DNA from: G964291335 sp964291335
Lineage (GTDB): Bacteria; Chloroflexota; Dehalococcoidia; Lucifugimonadales; UBA3495
NCBI GenBank assembly: GCA_964291335.2
Contig: OZ219748.1
Location: 1,922,001 to 1,986,000 of the forward strand
DNA: 64,000 nucleotides
Reading direction: 5' to 3'
Part shown: positions 30,731-38,930 of the stretch, piece by piece
How positions within the stretch are numbered: position 1 is the stretch's first letter
Layout of the letters: every line of letters begins with the position of its first letter
Notes under the pieces: model-generated
What the model was told of the DNA's origin: nothing
The model's database searches: none
What the model saw: only the letters and a program-made list of their open reading frames with translations
Made by a program: the position numbers and the translations under genes

Positions 30731-33154
30731 ATGGCAACGGCACTGGAAAAGTCAGGCAGCCAAAGCGCAGCGGCAAGGCGCCGCATAAGTGAAGCGATGG
30801 TCGCTGCCGGCATCGCCGACAAGATTAACAATCGCTCCACCGAGTTGACCGAAAACGCCCGCGTGGTGCTGCAACGGCGTTACCTGTCCAAAGACCGGGA
30901 AGGCAACACCCTGGAAGACCCGGAAGGGATGTTCCGGCGCGTGGCCCACAACCTGTCTCAGGCCGACCTGAACTACCCCCCGGCCGCAGAGCCGGAGCGC
31001 CAGGCCACCGAGGAAAAGTTCTATAACGTGATGCGCAGCCTGGAGTTTATGCCCAATTCGCCCACGTTGATGAATGCCGGCCGGGAGTTGCAGCAGCTTT
31101 CCGCCTGCTTCGTTCTGCCGGTAGACGACTCCCTGGAATCCATTTTTACCCGGGTGCGCCAAACCGCCCTGATTCACAAGAGCGGCGGCGGCACCGGGTT
31201 TTCCTTCTCCCGCCTGCGCCCGGAAGGGGACGTGGTTGGTTCCACCGGCGGCGTTGCCTCGGGGCCGGTCAGCTTCATTAACGCCTTCGATGCCGCTACC
31301 GACGTGGTGAAACAGGGCGGTACTCGCCGCGGCGCCAATATGGGCATTCTCAGCGTGAACCACCCGGATATTCTACGCTTCATCTACGCCAAAGAGGATG
31401 GCGAGCGCCTGATCAACTTCAATATTTCGGTGGCCGTTACCGAGGACTTTATGCAGCGGGTGGAGCGGGGCGCGGACTATGACCTGGTGAACCCCCGCAC
31501 CGGTCAGGTTACCGGACAGCTGAACGCCCGGGAGGTGTTTGACCAGCTGACCCGTATGGCCTGGCAGACCGGCGACCCGGGAATCGTTTTCCTGGACCGA
31601 ATCAACCGGGACAACCCGAACCCCCAGCTGGGCTATATCGAAAGCACCAACCCCTGCGGGGAGCAACCCTTGCTGCCTTTCGAATCCTGCAACCTGGGCT
31701 CGCTGAATGTGGCCCGTATGGTTCGCTATACCGGCGATGACGTGGCAATGGACTGGGAGCGGCTGGCCCGGGTGGTTCGCGCCGGCGTCCACCTGCTGGA
31801 CAATGTCATCGACATGAATCATTACCCGATAGCGGAAATTGCGGAGATGAGCCGTCAGACCCGGCGCATCGGCATGGGAATTATGGGGTTTTCCGACCTG
31901 CTGGCGCAGCTGGGCCTCCGCTACGACTCAGAGGAGGCCCTGGAGTTGGGCGGCAAGGTAATGCGCCGTATTCAGGAGGAAACGTACCAGGCCTCTGCGG
32001 AGCTGGCGGAAAAACGGGGCGTCTTCGCTGCCTGGGATGGAAGTATCTATAACCGGCCGGGCAGCGTGCGCCGGATGCGCAATTCCGCCCCGGTAACCAT
32101 TGCGCCCACCGGCACCATCAGCATCATCGCCGGCGCTTCCAGCGGTATCGAACCCCTTTTCGCCCTGTCTTACGTGCGCAATGTAATGGACAATACCCGC
32201 CTGGTGGAAGGCAACCCTTACTTCGAGGCGGTAGCCCGGCACGAGGGGTTCTATTCCCGGGAATTGATGGAGCAGTTGGCCCGCTCCGGCAGTCTGGCCG
32301 GCCTGGACGACGCCCTGGGCGTGCCCGGCTGGGTAAAAGAGGTATTCCGTACCTCCCACGACATTGCTCCCGAATGGCACGTGCGGATGCAGGCGGCCTT
32401 CCAGCAATACACGGATAACTCGGTCTCCAAGACCATTAACTTCCCGGCGGAGGCTACCGTCGAAGATGTGGCGCAAGCCTACCGCCTGGCCTATGCGACC
32501 GGCTGCAAGGGAATTACCGTTTACCGGGACGGCAGCAAGGCCGGCCAGGTGCTCAGCACTGGCGAGGCCGGCGCCAGGCCGGCGGAACCGGCAGCGACCG
32601 ACACCCCGGCGGCGCCAGCGCGGACACCCCGGGACCGCCCCCGTCAGACCCGGGGCATTACCGAGCGGGTACGCTCCGGCCACGGCAACATGTACGTTAC
32701 TATCAACTTCCAGGAGGATGGGCAGACGCCGGGTAAACCCTTCGAAGTCTTTACCACCCTGGGCAAGGCCGGCGGCTGCGACTCGGCTCAGCTGGAGGCT
32801 ATATCCCGCCTGGCCTCTCTGGCGCTGCGGTCGGGAATCAGCGTAGCCGAGGTGGTGGAACAGCTGCGCGGCATTACCTGCTGTCCCTGCTGGGATGATG
32901 GCACGCTGGTCCGCTCCGGTCCGGATGCCGTAGCCCTGGTGCTGCAACGCTACATCGAAGGCGACGGTGATGATTCAGACCGGGTGGAATCCCAGTCGGT
33001 TCAGATGCAGTTCGTAGCCGAGCCGGTGCATCAGAACGGCAATGGCAGCGGCGCAGCGACCCTGGCCCGGAAGTGCCCTGACTGCAATACCCAGGTAATT
33101 TTCCAGGAAGGCTGCCTGATGTGCATCAGCTGCGGCTGGAACAAGTGCGAGTAG
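30731..33154 (+). CDS. nrdJ: adenosylcobalamin-dependent ribonucleotide reductase (class II)
   Basis: An 807-residue class II reductase converting ribonucleotides to deoxyribonucleotides with vitamin B12. Landmarks are Asn-Ser-Pro-Thr-Leu-Met-Asn-Ala-Gly, the redox Cys in Leu-Ser-Ala-Cys-Phe-Val-Leu-Pro, and the finger loop Asn-Pro-Cys-Gly-Glu with Cys-Asn-Leu-Gly-Ser. The effector/loop region is Ser-Gly-Gly-Gly-Thr-Gly-Phe-Ser-Phe-Ser. A Pro/Ala linker near residue 620 leads to a C-terminal domain ending in Cys-Pro-Asp-Cys ... Cys-Leu-Met-Cys ... Cys-Gly-Trp-Asn-Lys-Cys, the metal or thioredoxin-reactive tail. AAGGAGG precedes ATG 30731. No cobalamin riboswitch is present in the short leader. 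Confidence 0.94.
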   Translation: MATALEKSGSQSAAARRRISEAMVAAGIADKINNRSTELTENARVVLQRRYLSKDREGNTLEDPEGMFRRVAHNLSQADLNYPPAAEPERQATEEKFYNVMRSLEFMPNSPTLMNAGRELQQLSACFVLPVDDSLESIFTRVRQTALIHKSGGGTGFSFSRLRPEGDVVGSTGGVASGPVSFINAFDAATDVVKQGGTRRGANMGILSVNHPDILRFIYAKEDGERLINFNISVAVTEDFMQRVERGADYDLVNPRTGQVTGQLNAREVFDQLTRMAWQTGDPGIVFLDRINRDNPNPQLGYIESTNPCGEQPLLPFESCNLGSLNVARMVRYTGDDVAMDWERLARVVRAGVHLLDNVIDMNHYPIAEIAEMSRQTRRIGMGIMGFSDLLAQLGLRYDSEEALELGGKVMRRIQEETYQASAELAEKRGVFAAWDGSIYNRPGSVRRMRNSAPVTIAPTGTISIIAGASSGIEPLFALSYVRNVMDNTRLVEGNPYFEAVARHEGFYSRELMEQLARSGSLAGLDDALGVPGWVKEVFRTSHDIAPEWHVRMQAAFQQYTDNSVSKTINFPAEATVEDVAQAYRLAYATGCKGITVYRDGSKAGQVLSTGEAGARPAEPAATDTPAAPARTPRDRPRQTRGITERVRSGHGNMYVTINFQEDGQTPGKPFEVFTTLGKAGGCDSAQLEAISRLASLALRSGISVAEVVEQLRGITCCPCWDDGTLVRSGPDAVALVLQRYIEGDGDDSDRVESQSVQMQFVAEPVHQNGNGSGAATLARKCPDCNTQVIFQEGCLMCISCGWNKCE

Positions 33155-33184
33155 GCGCCGCCGCCGGCTTTCCTCCCGGCTCCG

Positions 33185-33193
33185 TGCTATAAT
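33185..33193 (+). promoter_or_regulatory. extended -10 promoter for pdxA
   Basis: TGCTATAAT is an exact extended -10 element, 45 bases before ATG 33238. No good -35 is seen, as expected for this promoter type. Confidence 0.6.
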
Positions 33194-33237
33194 TCGGCCA
33201 ACCCCGGCCTATTCCGCTTTCGGGAGCTGACTGAATT

Positions 33238-34260
33238 ATGGTCAACGCAATTACGGAAAAACCGGCTATCGCCATAACCATGGGCGACCCTTGCGGCATT
33301 GGGCCGGAGGTGGTGGTCAAAGCGCTGACCGACCCGCGCGTTTACGCTTCCTGCCGCCCGGTGGTCATTGGCAGCGCCTATGCCATGCAGCAGGCGGTTC
33401 GGGTTGCCGGCCGGCCTTTGACCGTTAACGAGACCGACGACCTTACCGCCGCCGGGCAGGACCCGGCCACGGTGGACGTGGTGGAGCTGCATAACCTGAA
33501 CCCGGAGGATATTACCGTCGGCCAAATCAGCGTTCCCTGCGGCAAGGCCGCTATGGAATGGGTAACCAGGGCCGGCGAACTGGCCCTGGCCGGCATCGTG
33601 GCCGGCATCGCTACTGCGCCCCTGAATAAGGAAGCGGCCAGCCTGGCCGGCTTCCAGTCCATCGGCCATACCGAGCTTTTGCAGGAACTGGCCGGCATCC
33701 GAACCATTGCTACCATGCTGCTGTCCCGGAACCTGCGGGTGGTTCACCTGACCACCCACCGTTCTCTGCGGGCAGCCTGCGATTACGTTAAGCAGGAGCG
33801 TATTCTGGAGTTTCTGCAACTGACCCACGACAGTTTTGTCCAGTGGGGGTTTCCCCAGCCCCGGCTGGCGGCGGCCGGCCTTAACCCCCATAACAGCGAC
33901 GGCGGGTTGTTGGGCCATGAGGAAGCGGAAGAGATCGCCCCGGCGGTACAGGCAGCCCGGGAGCGGGGCATCGACGTGGTGGGGCCGGTTCCGGCAGACA
34001 GCGTCTTCCATCAGGCCATCCAGGGGCGCTATGACGCCGTGCTGGCTATGTTCCATGACCAGGGACATATTCCGGTCAAGGTGTATGGTTTTGAGGAGAG
34101 CGTTACCGCCAACCTGGGGCTGCCCTTCGTCCGCACCTCCGTTGACCATGGCACCGCCTTTGACATTGCCGGCCAGGGTATTGCCCAGCACGTTAGTATG
34201 CTGGAAGCCATTCGCCTGGCGGTGGCGCTGGCCCGGGGAAACGGCCTGGCGAATTTTTAA
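33238..34260 (+). CDS. pdxA: PdxA family 4-hydroxythreonine-4-phosphate dehydrogenase
   Basis: A 340-residue PdxA-family NAD-dependent dehydrogenase. It opens Ile-Thr-Met-Gly-Asp-Pro-Cys-Gly-Ile-Gly-Pro-Glu and carries Ala-Pro-Leu-Asn-Lys-Glu-Ala, Gly-His-Thr-Glu-Leu-Leu, Gly-Leu-Asn-Pro-His-Asn-Ser-Asp-Gly, and Met-Phe-His-Asp-Gln-Gly-His-Ile-Pro-Val-Lys, whose His and Asp bind the metal. It could act in pyridoxal phosphate synthesis or be a PdxA2-type phosphothreonate/erythronate dehydrogenase; no pdxJ is nearby to decide. The neighbouring PPOX-family gene is not evidence for a B6 pathway by itself. Confidence 0.88.
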   Translation: MVNAITEKPAIAITMGDPCGIGPEVVVKALTDPRVYASCRPVVIGSAYAMQQAVRVAGRPLTVNETDDLTAAGQDPATVDVVELHNLNPEDITVGQISVPCGKAAMEWVTRAGELALAGIVAGIATAPLNKEAASLAGFQSIGHTELLQELAGIRTIATMLLSRNLRVVHLTTHRSLRAACDYVKQERILEFLQLTHDSFVQWGFPQPRLAAAGLNPHNSDGGLLGHEEAEEIAPAVQAARERGIDVVGPVPADSVFHQAIQGRYDAVLAMFHDQGHIPVKVYGFEESVTANLGLPFVRTSVDHGTAFDIAGQGIAQHVSMLEAIRLAVALARGNGLANF

Positions 34261-34495
34261 CCGGTTGCTTTGAGCCGGCGCCGTACCGGTTCCTGAAACC
34301 CGGAAGTCAGGCAGGGTGGTCAGTTGGCCGGCGTAATTGCAGTTGGCCGGCGTCGGCAGATTTCCGCTGCTGTGCCGCCGGGTTGAAAGGCAAGCAGCCT
34401 CGCCGCCGTCCCTTGCGTCCGCGCCCGGCATAGGCTACAGTTGGCGGAAAGCCGGCGCCCCACCCCGGATTCTGTTTGCCGAAGGAGCCGATATA

Positions 34496-35083
34496 ATGAC
34501 CAGCGCAACAACTACGCAAAGCCCTTACTCCATTACCAACGACAACCGCTTTACCGCCGTGTTCGGCGCCCCGGATCCCAACGGTCGGGCAGTAACCAAG
34601 GTGGTCAACTATATGACCGATTTCGTGCAGGAGTTCATTCGGCTGTCCCCCTTTGCGGTTATGGCTACCAGCGATGCCGCGGGCAACTGCGACGCTTCGC
34701 CCAAGGGTGGCAAGCCGGGCTTCATCAAAATCCTGGATGACCGGCACCTGCTGGTTCCCGACGTAGCCGGCAACCGTCTTTTCCAGTCTTACCTGAACAT
34801 GGACGCCAACCCTCATGTGGGCCTGATTTTCCTCATTCCTGGCGTCAACGATACGGTAAGAGTCAACGGACGGGTAACCATTGTGGAGCAGGCAGAGCTG
34901 ACCAGTAAGGATGTGGCAGTTTCCCTTTACGAACCGGATGAACGGGGTTACCACTTGCAGGGAATCATTGTTGAAGTAGATGAAGCTTACGGCCACTGCC
35001 CCCGCGCTCTGCATTTCTCCCGCTTCTGGGATACCGGGACCATTGAAAAGCACCAGGCTGAGCGGCCGCTGCCCAATCGTTAA
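34496..35083 (+). CDS. pyridoxamine 5'-phosphate oxidase-family flavoprotein
   Basis: A 195-residue split-barrel FMN protein resembling the MSMEG_1061 group. Characteristic stretches are Cys-Asp-Ala-Ser-Pro-Lys-Gly-Gly-Lys-Pro-Gly-Phe, Leu-Leu-Val-Pro-Asp-x-Ala-Gly-Asn-Arg, and Val-Gly-Leu-Ile-Phe-Leu-Ile-Pro-Gly followed by Arg-Val-Asn-Gly. GAAGGAG precedes ATG 34496. The longer upstream frame has no ribosome site. Probably a flavin-dependent oxidoreductase, not true PdxH. Confidence 0.85.
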   Translation: MTSATTTQSPYSITNDNRFTAVFGAPDPNGRAVTKVVNYMTDFVQEFIRLSPFAVMATSDAAGNCDASPKGGKPGFIKILDDRHLLVPDVAGNRLFQSYLNMDANPHVGLIFLIPGVNDTVRVNGRVTIVEQAELTSKDVAVSLYEPDERGYHLQGIIVEVDEAYGHCPRALHFSRFWDTGTIEKHQAERPLPNR

Positions 35084-35173
35084 AAGAGGAGCCGCCGGGG
35101 CCGCGCCCGGAACGCCGGCCGGCCCCGGCGGCCAGTAGGTTCCACTGCGCCAACCACCGGAACGCCGGTAAAA

Positions 35174-35203
35174 GGCGGGGCCGGTTGCACAACCGGCCCC
35201 GCC
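35174..35203. terminator. bidirectional terminator hairpin
   Basis: A perfect 14-bp stem with a 2-base loop sits between two convergent genes, with TCTTT on the plus side and TTTTA on the minus side. Confidence 0.75.
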
Positions 35204-35229
35204 GTCTTTGCGAGCCAACTGCCCCGCAG

Positions 35230-35931
35230 CTAATCCATAACGTCCTTATAGCCGGTGTTACTGGGGTCGAACCCTTCGGGAAACCGGGTAGTAGCGTCAT
35301 ACCTGGCCATGTTCAAGTCCGAGCGGTGCAGGCTGGCCCGGCGGAAATCAGCCCCGCGCATATCCGCCATAATCCATAAGGAGTCGCGAATCTTGGCCAG
35401 GGTAAAGTCGGCGCCGTCCATCACCGCCCGGCTCAAGTCGGCGCCGTTCATATTAGCCGCCTGAAAACTGGCGCCGTTCAGGGTAGCGCTGCGCAAATCC
35501 GCCTCAATCATCGTGGTTTGGCTCAGATCGGCCCCGGTCAGGTCGGCATTGAGGAAGGAAGTGCGCATCAGGTGGGATGCCCGCAGCGTCGCCCCCCGCA
35601 CGTTAGACTGCTTGGCGTCAGCCCAGAACATATTGACGTTGGTCAGGTTGGCCTTCTCCAGGTTAGCGCCGGTCATACCGGCCCGGCCCAGGTCGGCGCC
35701 TTCCAGACAGGCCCCGGCAAGGTTGGCCCCCGAAAGGTTGGCCCGAACCAGTCTGGCGTCCTTCAGGTTAACGCCGGTCAGGTCGGCGTTGCGCAGCCGC
35801 ACTCCGGCCAGGTCCACGCCAGTCAAATCGGCGCCGGCCAGGTCCAGGGTGGTATCGGGGTGATCTGCCAGCCATTGATTCAGGGTTTGGCGGCCGCTCC
35901 GGGCCGCTGCAATATGGTCGGGATTAGCCAC
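35230..35931 (-). CDS. pentapeptide repeat protein
   Basis: A 233-residue protein in which residues about 28-205 form a right-handed quadrilateral beta-helix of pentapeptide repeats (A(D/N)LxG pattern, such as Ala-Asp-Leu-Thr-Gly and Ala-Asn-Leu-Ser-Gly). There is no signal peptide. GAAGGAA precedes GTG 35931. Some members mimic DNA and protect gyrase, but no specific function can be assigned here. Confidence 0.88.
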   Translation of the reverse strand: MANPDHIAAARSGRQTLNQWLADHPDTTLDLAGADLTGVDLAGVRLRNADLTGVNLKDARLVRANLSGANLAGACLEGADLGRAGMTGANLEKANLTNVNMFWADAKQSNVRGATLRASHLMRTSFLNADLTGADLSQTTMIEADLRSATLNGASFQAANMNGADLSRAVMDGADFTLAKIRDSLWIMADMRGADFRRASLHRSDLNMARYDATTRFPEGFDPSNTGYKDVMD

Positions 35932-36187
35932 AGTTCCTTCTCCGATAGCAGTTGCTTAAGGTATGCTTGCCGGCTGCCTGCCTGACGCCCGACAGCTTCC
36001 CGGCGTTGCCGGGGCCATGAAAATTGCGGATTAACTGACGCTGGGGCTGCCAACCCGACGGTTTCAGGCCTGGTTGGCAGGCAAAGAGAAACAGCCCGGG
36101 ACACGGCGGCCGGGGCTGCTTCTGCGCTGCGGTTGCCCAGCGGATTACCGGTCTGACGCGTAAGCCGGCCTCGCTGACCGGCTCAAG

Positions 36188-36487
36188 TCAGCCGTTAGCC
36201 ACCGCTTCATCCACCTGAAAAATCTTTTCGTCAATATCCATTTTCAACTCGTTGGCCCGCGACAGGTTGGGGTACACCCCGCCCTCGTCCATCCGGTCAA
36301 AGATTTTCTCTCCGTCCAGGTAAACCTCCAGGCGGCCCTTGTCCGCCGGCGTCAACTTAATGGCCACATCGCCGGGGTTCTGGTATTTAAGAAACTCGGC
36401 CGCCAGCCACATGGCGACTGCGTGATACCCTCAAGGGACGCAATAGACGATGTCAACTTCAACCTTGCCGAACTCTGCTCCTGGCAT
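36188..36487 (-). CDS. Rdx/SelW-type selenoprotein with in-frame UGA (probable selenocysteine)
   Basis: Starting at ATG 36487 (AAGGGGG about 6 bases upstream) the frame reads through one TGA at 36433-36431 to a stop at 36188, giving 99 residues. The context is Asp-Ile-Val-Tyr-Cys16-Val-Pro-UGA19-Gly-Tyr, the Cys-x-x-Sec motif of the SelW/SelT/SelH (Rdx) thioredoxin-like family. The rest fits too: a helix Ala-Met-Trp-Leu-Ala-Ala-Glu-Phe-Leu, then Gly-Arg-Leu-Glu-Val-Tyr-Leu-Asp-Gly-Glu-Lys-Ile-Phe-Asp. A short hairpin GCC-AUGU-GGC begins 15 bases after the UGA and might belong to a SECIS element. A conventional call would start at 36412 and lose the active site. A nonsense mutation of a CxxC protein is the alternative. 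Confidence 0.75.
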
Positions 36488-36595
36488 GGCCATCCCCCTT
36501 TTCTGTCCTGCCGCGGCCAGGTTCTCCCAGTCGTGAACCGGTAGAACCTCCGCTAGTGTAGCCCAGGCATCCGGTTAATTCAAGGCTATTGCCGG

Positions 36596-37015
36596 CTAGC
36601 GTACCAGGGCGGCGCCCTGACCAACGGCGGTAGCGTCGCCGTTCTGGTTATGGCACTGCACTTGCACGGTTACCCGGGTGCCGGTTTCCGCCGGCTCCTG
36701 GTGGATAACCGAACCGGAAACGGTGATCGTATCTCCATCCTTTACCGGCCGGAGGAACTTCAGGTTTACGCTGCCGGTATGGTTGAACACCTCCGGGCCG
36801 AAGAACTTGCGGAGGGCTTCGGCGGCGAAGGTTATCGACATACGGCCTGAGGCGATGGCGTAAGTAGTGCCCAGCCGCTGGGCCGCCAGCGCCGGGTCGT
36901 TGTGAATGTTCTGCCGCTCCAGGATGCCGCAAGACTCAAACTGGTTGATGCTGTCCTGGGTAACGGATTTGGTCAGCGTGGGTATGGTTGCGTTGTCTAG
37001 GATTGAGGATGCCAT
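36596..37015 (-). CDS. MaoC-like dehydratase subunit (C-terminal type)
   Basis: A 139-residue single hot-dog protein. Asn-Ile-His-Asn-Asp-Pro-Ala-Leu-Ala is the R-hydratase active-site motif, with His and Asp. It overlaps the partner subunit gene by 19 bases, so the two are probably co-translated and form a heterodimer like HadA/HadB. It probably hydrates enoyl thioesters or dehydrates 3-hydroxyacyl thioesters. GAGGTGGG precedes ATG 37015. Confidence 0.8.
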   Translation of the reverse strand: MASSILDNATIPTLTKSVTQDSINQFESCGILERQNIHNDPALAAQRLGTTYAIASGRMSITFAAEALRKFFGPEVFNHTGSVNLKFLRPVKDGDTITVSGSVIHQEPAETGTRVTVQVQCHNQNGDATAVGQGAALVR

Positions 37016-37422
37016 TTCTTGCCCACCTCGTCGGGTTTTTTCATTTGGTAAGTGCGCAGCCGTTCCAGCAGCCGGCCGTCTTCGTCCTCGGCGGTTGCCT
37101 CAATAACCATGTAGGGTTTGTCGCGCCGCATATACTTGGCGTAGATGCGGCCGGTAACCTTGATGCGTTTGCCCGGAACCGGCGGGTTGAAAAACTCCAC
37201 CTCGTTGCCGGCGTTAACGCCGCCGGTCGGGTCATCGTAAACCATGTTGAAAGCGGTAGCATCGTGTTTAACCGCCAGCGTGGGGAAGCAGGCGTCCGGG
37301 TCCTGCACCGCAGCCCGGAAATTGTCCAGCATCTCCTGGGTCAGCACATACTCGTAAGCCCCCAGTTCCTCGCCCTCCTGAACGGCATCGTAATCAAAGG
37401 GTTTCAATTGCCCGTCGGCCAT
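36997..37422 (-). CDS. FAS1/MaoC N-terminal-type dehydratase subunit
   Basis: A 141-residue hot-dog domain of the MaoC N-terminal type, which usually lacks the catalytic His/Asp and supplies the substrate pocket to its partner. Typical are Phe-Pro-Thr-Leu-Ala and Val-Asn-Ala-Gly-Asn-Glu-Val-Glu-Phe-Phe-Asn-Pro-Pro-Val-Pro-Gly. It is the first gene of a two-gene operon read from the promoter at 37457-37484. The substrate chain length is unknown. Confidence 0.78.
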   Translation of the reverse strand: MADGQLKPFDYDAVQEGEELGAYEYVLTQEMLDNFRAAVQDPDACFPTLAVKHDATAFNMVYDDPTGGVNAGNEVEFFNPPVPGKRIKVTGRIYAKYMRRDKPYMVIEATAEDEDGRLLERLRTYQMKKPDEVGKKWHPQS

Positions 37423-37456
37423 AAACCTGGCACCTCACAGCGTGGAAGTTTACCCA

Positions 37457-37484
37457 ATTATAGCGGCTAACCGAACCGGGTCAA
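37457..37484 (-). promoter_or_regulatory. promoter for the MaoC pair
   Basis: Minus strand TTGACC (37484-37479), 16 bases, TATAAT (37462-37457), about 35 bases before ATG 37422. Confidence 0.7.
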
Positions 37485-37632
37485 GGGCTGCCGGTCCCGG
37501 TTCCCTGCCGGTAGCCCCTGCCGGGCTAATACTCTATAATGAGCCTGGCCGGTTGCCGGCGCAGCCCGGCAGGACACGGTTAACCTGGTAAACCGGGGAA
37601 TAGCGCGATGGCCGCAAGGGCAGGTGGTACGC

Positions 37633-38445
37633 ATGGAATTAACTTTTGAACGGGGCGATGCCCAACGACCCAAAGGCCACGCGCTGGTCTATTTTCGGGT
37701 GGACACCGAGCCGGATACCCTGTACGCCACCTATATGGTTATTCTGCCGTTGAAGGCCGACTTTGGCAAGTACGTGCCGCCCTTTCTGGCCGCCCACCTG
37801 GGCAACCTGCCCCTCAACGAATTTTCCGCCTTTGCCATGCCGCCGGTGCCTGAACCGGTCAGCAGCCATCAGGAATTGGCACAAATCAGCCAGTTGCGGG
37901 ATGACGACCTGGTTTTTGGTTCCAGCATGTTCTCTTTCGACCTGCCCCGGATGATGGAAGCAACCACGGCAGCGGTGCAGTCCTACTCGCAGTTGTGCGC
38001 CGATTTCATGGAGCGCGCGGGTGTGTTTTCCGACCAGACCGCCGAGGCCGGACGGTCTGAAGCGCTGCCCGGGGGCGAGGCCGAGGCCGGCGCCGACGCC
38101 GACGCCGACGCCTCTTACCAGGTGAACGAGGTGCTGTTCAGCCTGATGAGTGAAAAAGACAAGCTGGCGGAGTTGTCCAGGTTGTTGGGCAAGCTGCAAT
38201 TTGCCCAGGAAGGACGGGATGAGAGCATGGCCGGCGAGGTTACTGAGGAGATAGCCGCTCTGGCCCGCCACCTGCCCGGTGAGTTTCAGGTGCCAAACCT
38301 GCTGGCCGCCGCCCGGCAGGCCACCGGGCGGGGTTCCCGCCTGGCGCAGCTTTACCTGGAGCGCTGCTTCCGTCTGTCTGCCGGCGATACCGGCGCAGCC
38401 CAACTGCTGGCAGCGCAAATAGCTGAATTGCAGGACAGCCCTTGA
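37633..38445 (+). CDS. hypothetical protein
   Basis: 270 residues, unrecognised. The N-terminal 110 residues are ordered (Tyr-Phe-Arg-Val-Asp-Thr-Glu, Pro-Leu-Lys-Ala-Asp-Phe-Gly-Lys-Tyr-Val-Pro-Pro-Phe-Leu). An Ala/Glu/Asp low-complexity linker follows (about 142-160), then a helical C-terminal domain. There is no membrane segment or signal. ATG 37633 has AGGTGG upstream. A TATAAT at 37535-37540 could be its -10, but no -35 is visible. Function unknown. Confidence 0.65.
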   Translation: MELTFERGDAQRPKGHALVYFRVDTEPDTLYATYMVILPLKADFGKYVPPFLAAHLGNLPLNEFSAFAMPPVPEPVSSHQELAQISQLRDDDLVFGSSMFSFDLPRMMEATTAAVQSYSQLCADFMERAGVFSDQTAEAGRSEALPGGEAEAGADADADASYQVNEVLFSLMSEKDKLAELSRLLGKLQFAQEGRDESMAGEVTEEIAALARHLPGEFQVPNLLAAARQATGRGSRLAQLYLERCFRLSAGDTGAAQLLAAQIAELQDSP

Positions 38446-38629
38446 CCGGCTGATTGCCCGACGCGCCGTAGTCTCCGGCCTCTGAACCCTGCTATCCCTG
38501 CTATTCCTTCTATTCCTTCTATTCCGGCCCGTTACGGCCTGCCCATGCTCCCCTTCGTACCCGTCCGGCCGGCCCGGACGCGCTGCCCCGGCAGGCCGGG
38601 CAGCGTCTTTGGCGCATTACCCACCACCT

Positions 38630-38800
38630 TCTTTCGCCAGCCCGGCTTCAGGGGAGTTGCGCCCCCCTAACGGACTGGCTACCCAAATGGCTGCCCTTCC
38701 TTCCCCAGCCCGGCTTCAGGGGAGTTGCGCCTCCCTAACGGACTGGCTACCCAAATGGCTGCCCTTCTTTCGCCAGCCCGGCTTCAGGGGAGCTGCGCTG
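38630..38800. repeat. 68-bp tandem repeat, about 2.5 copies
   Basis: The block containing CAGCCCGGCTTCAGGGGAG begins at 38638, 38706 and 38774, an exact 68-bp period with few mismatches. Short in-frame readings exist but none has a ribosome site. Confidence 0.75.
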
Positions 38801-38847
38801 GCCGCTTTGCCGCCGAACTGGCGGCGGAACCGGGGCGGCTATTAAAG

Positions 38848-38883
38848 CCAGGGGCTGGGCGGAGGTATCCGCCCGGCCCCTGG
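38848..38883 (-). terminator. terminator hairpin of the large Thr/Pro-repeat gene
   Basis: CCAGGGGC-x-GGGCGGA pairs with TCCGCCC-x-GCCCCTGG, and CTTTAAT follows on the minus strand. It lies about 50 bases past the stop at 38931. Confidence 0.65.
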
Positions 38884-38930
38884 TTGGCTGCGCTGAAACC
38901 GCAGCGGCAGCGCCGCCGGGTCGGCCGGGC

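Larger units (their letters stand above)
38446..38930. other. intergenic repeat-bearing region
   Basis: No gene. It holds short TTCTATTCC microrepeats (about 38489-38530), a 68-bp tandem repeat and the terminator hairpin of the next minus-strand gene. Confidence 0.6.

Noticed and set aside
38630..38800. CRISPR array
   Set aside because: The whole 68-bp unit repeats, with no unique spacers, and there are no cas genes. The 42-bp repeats at 6.5 kb are coding.
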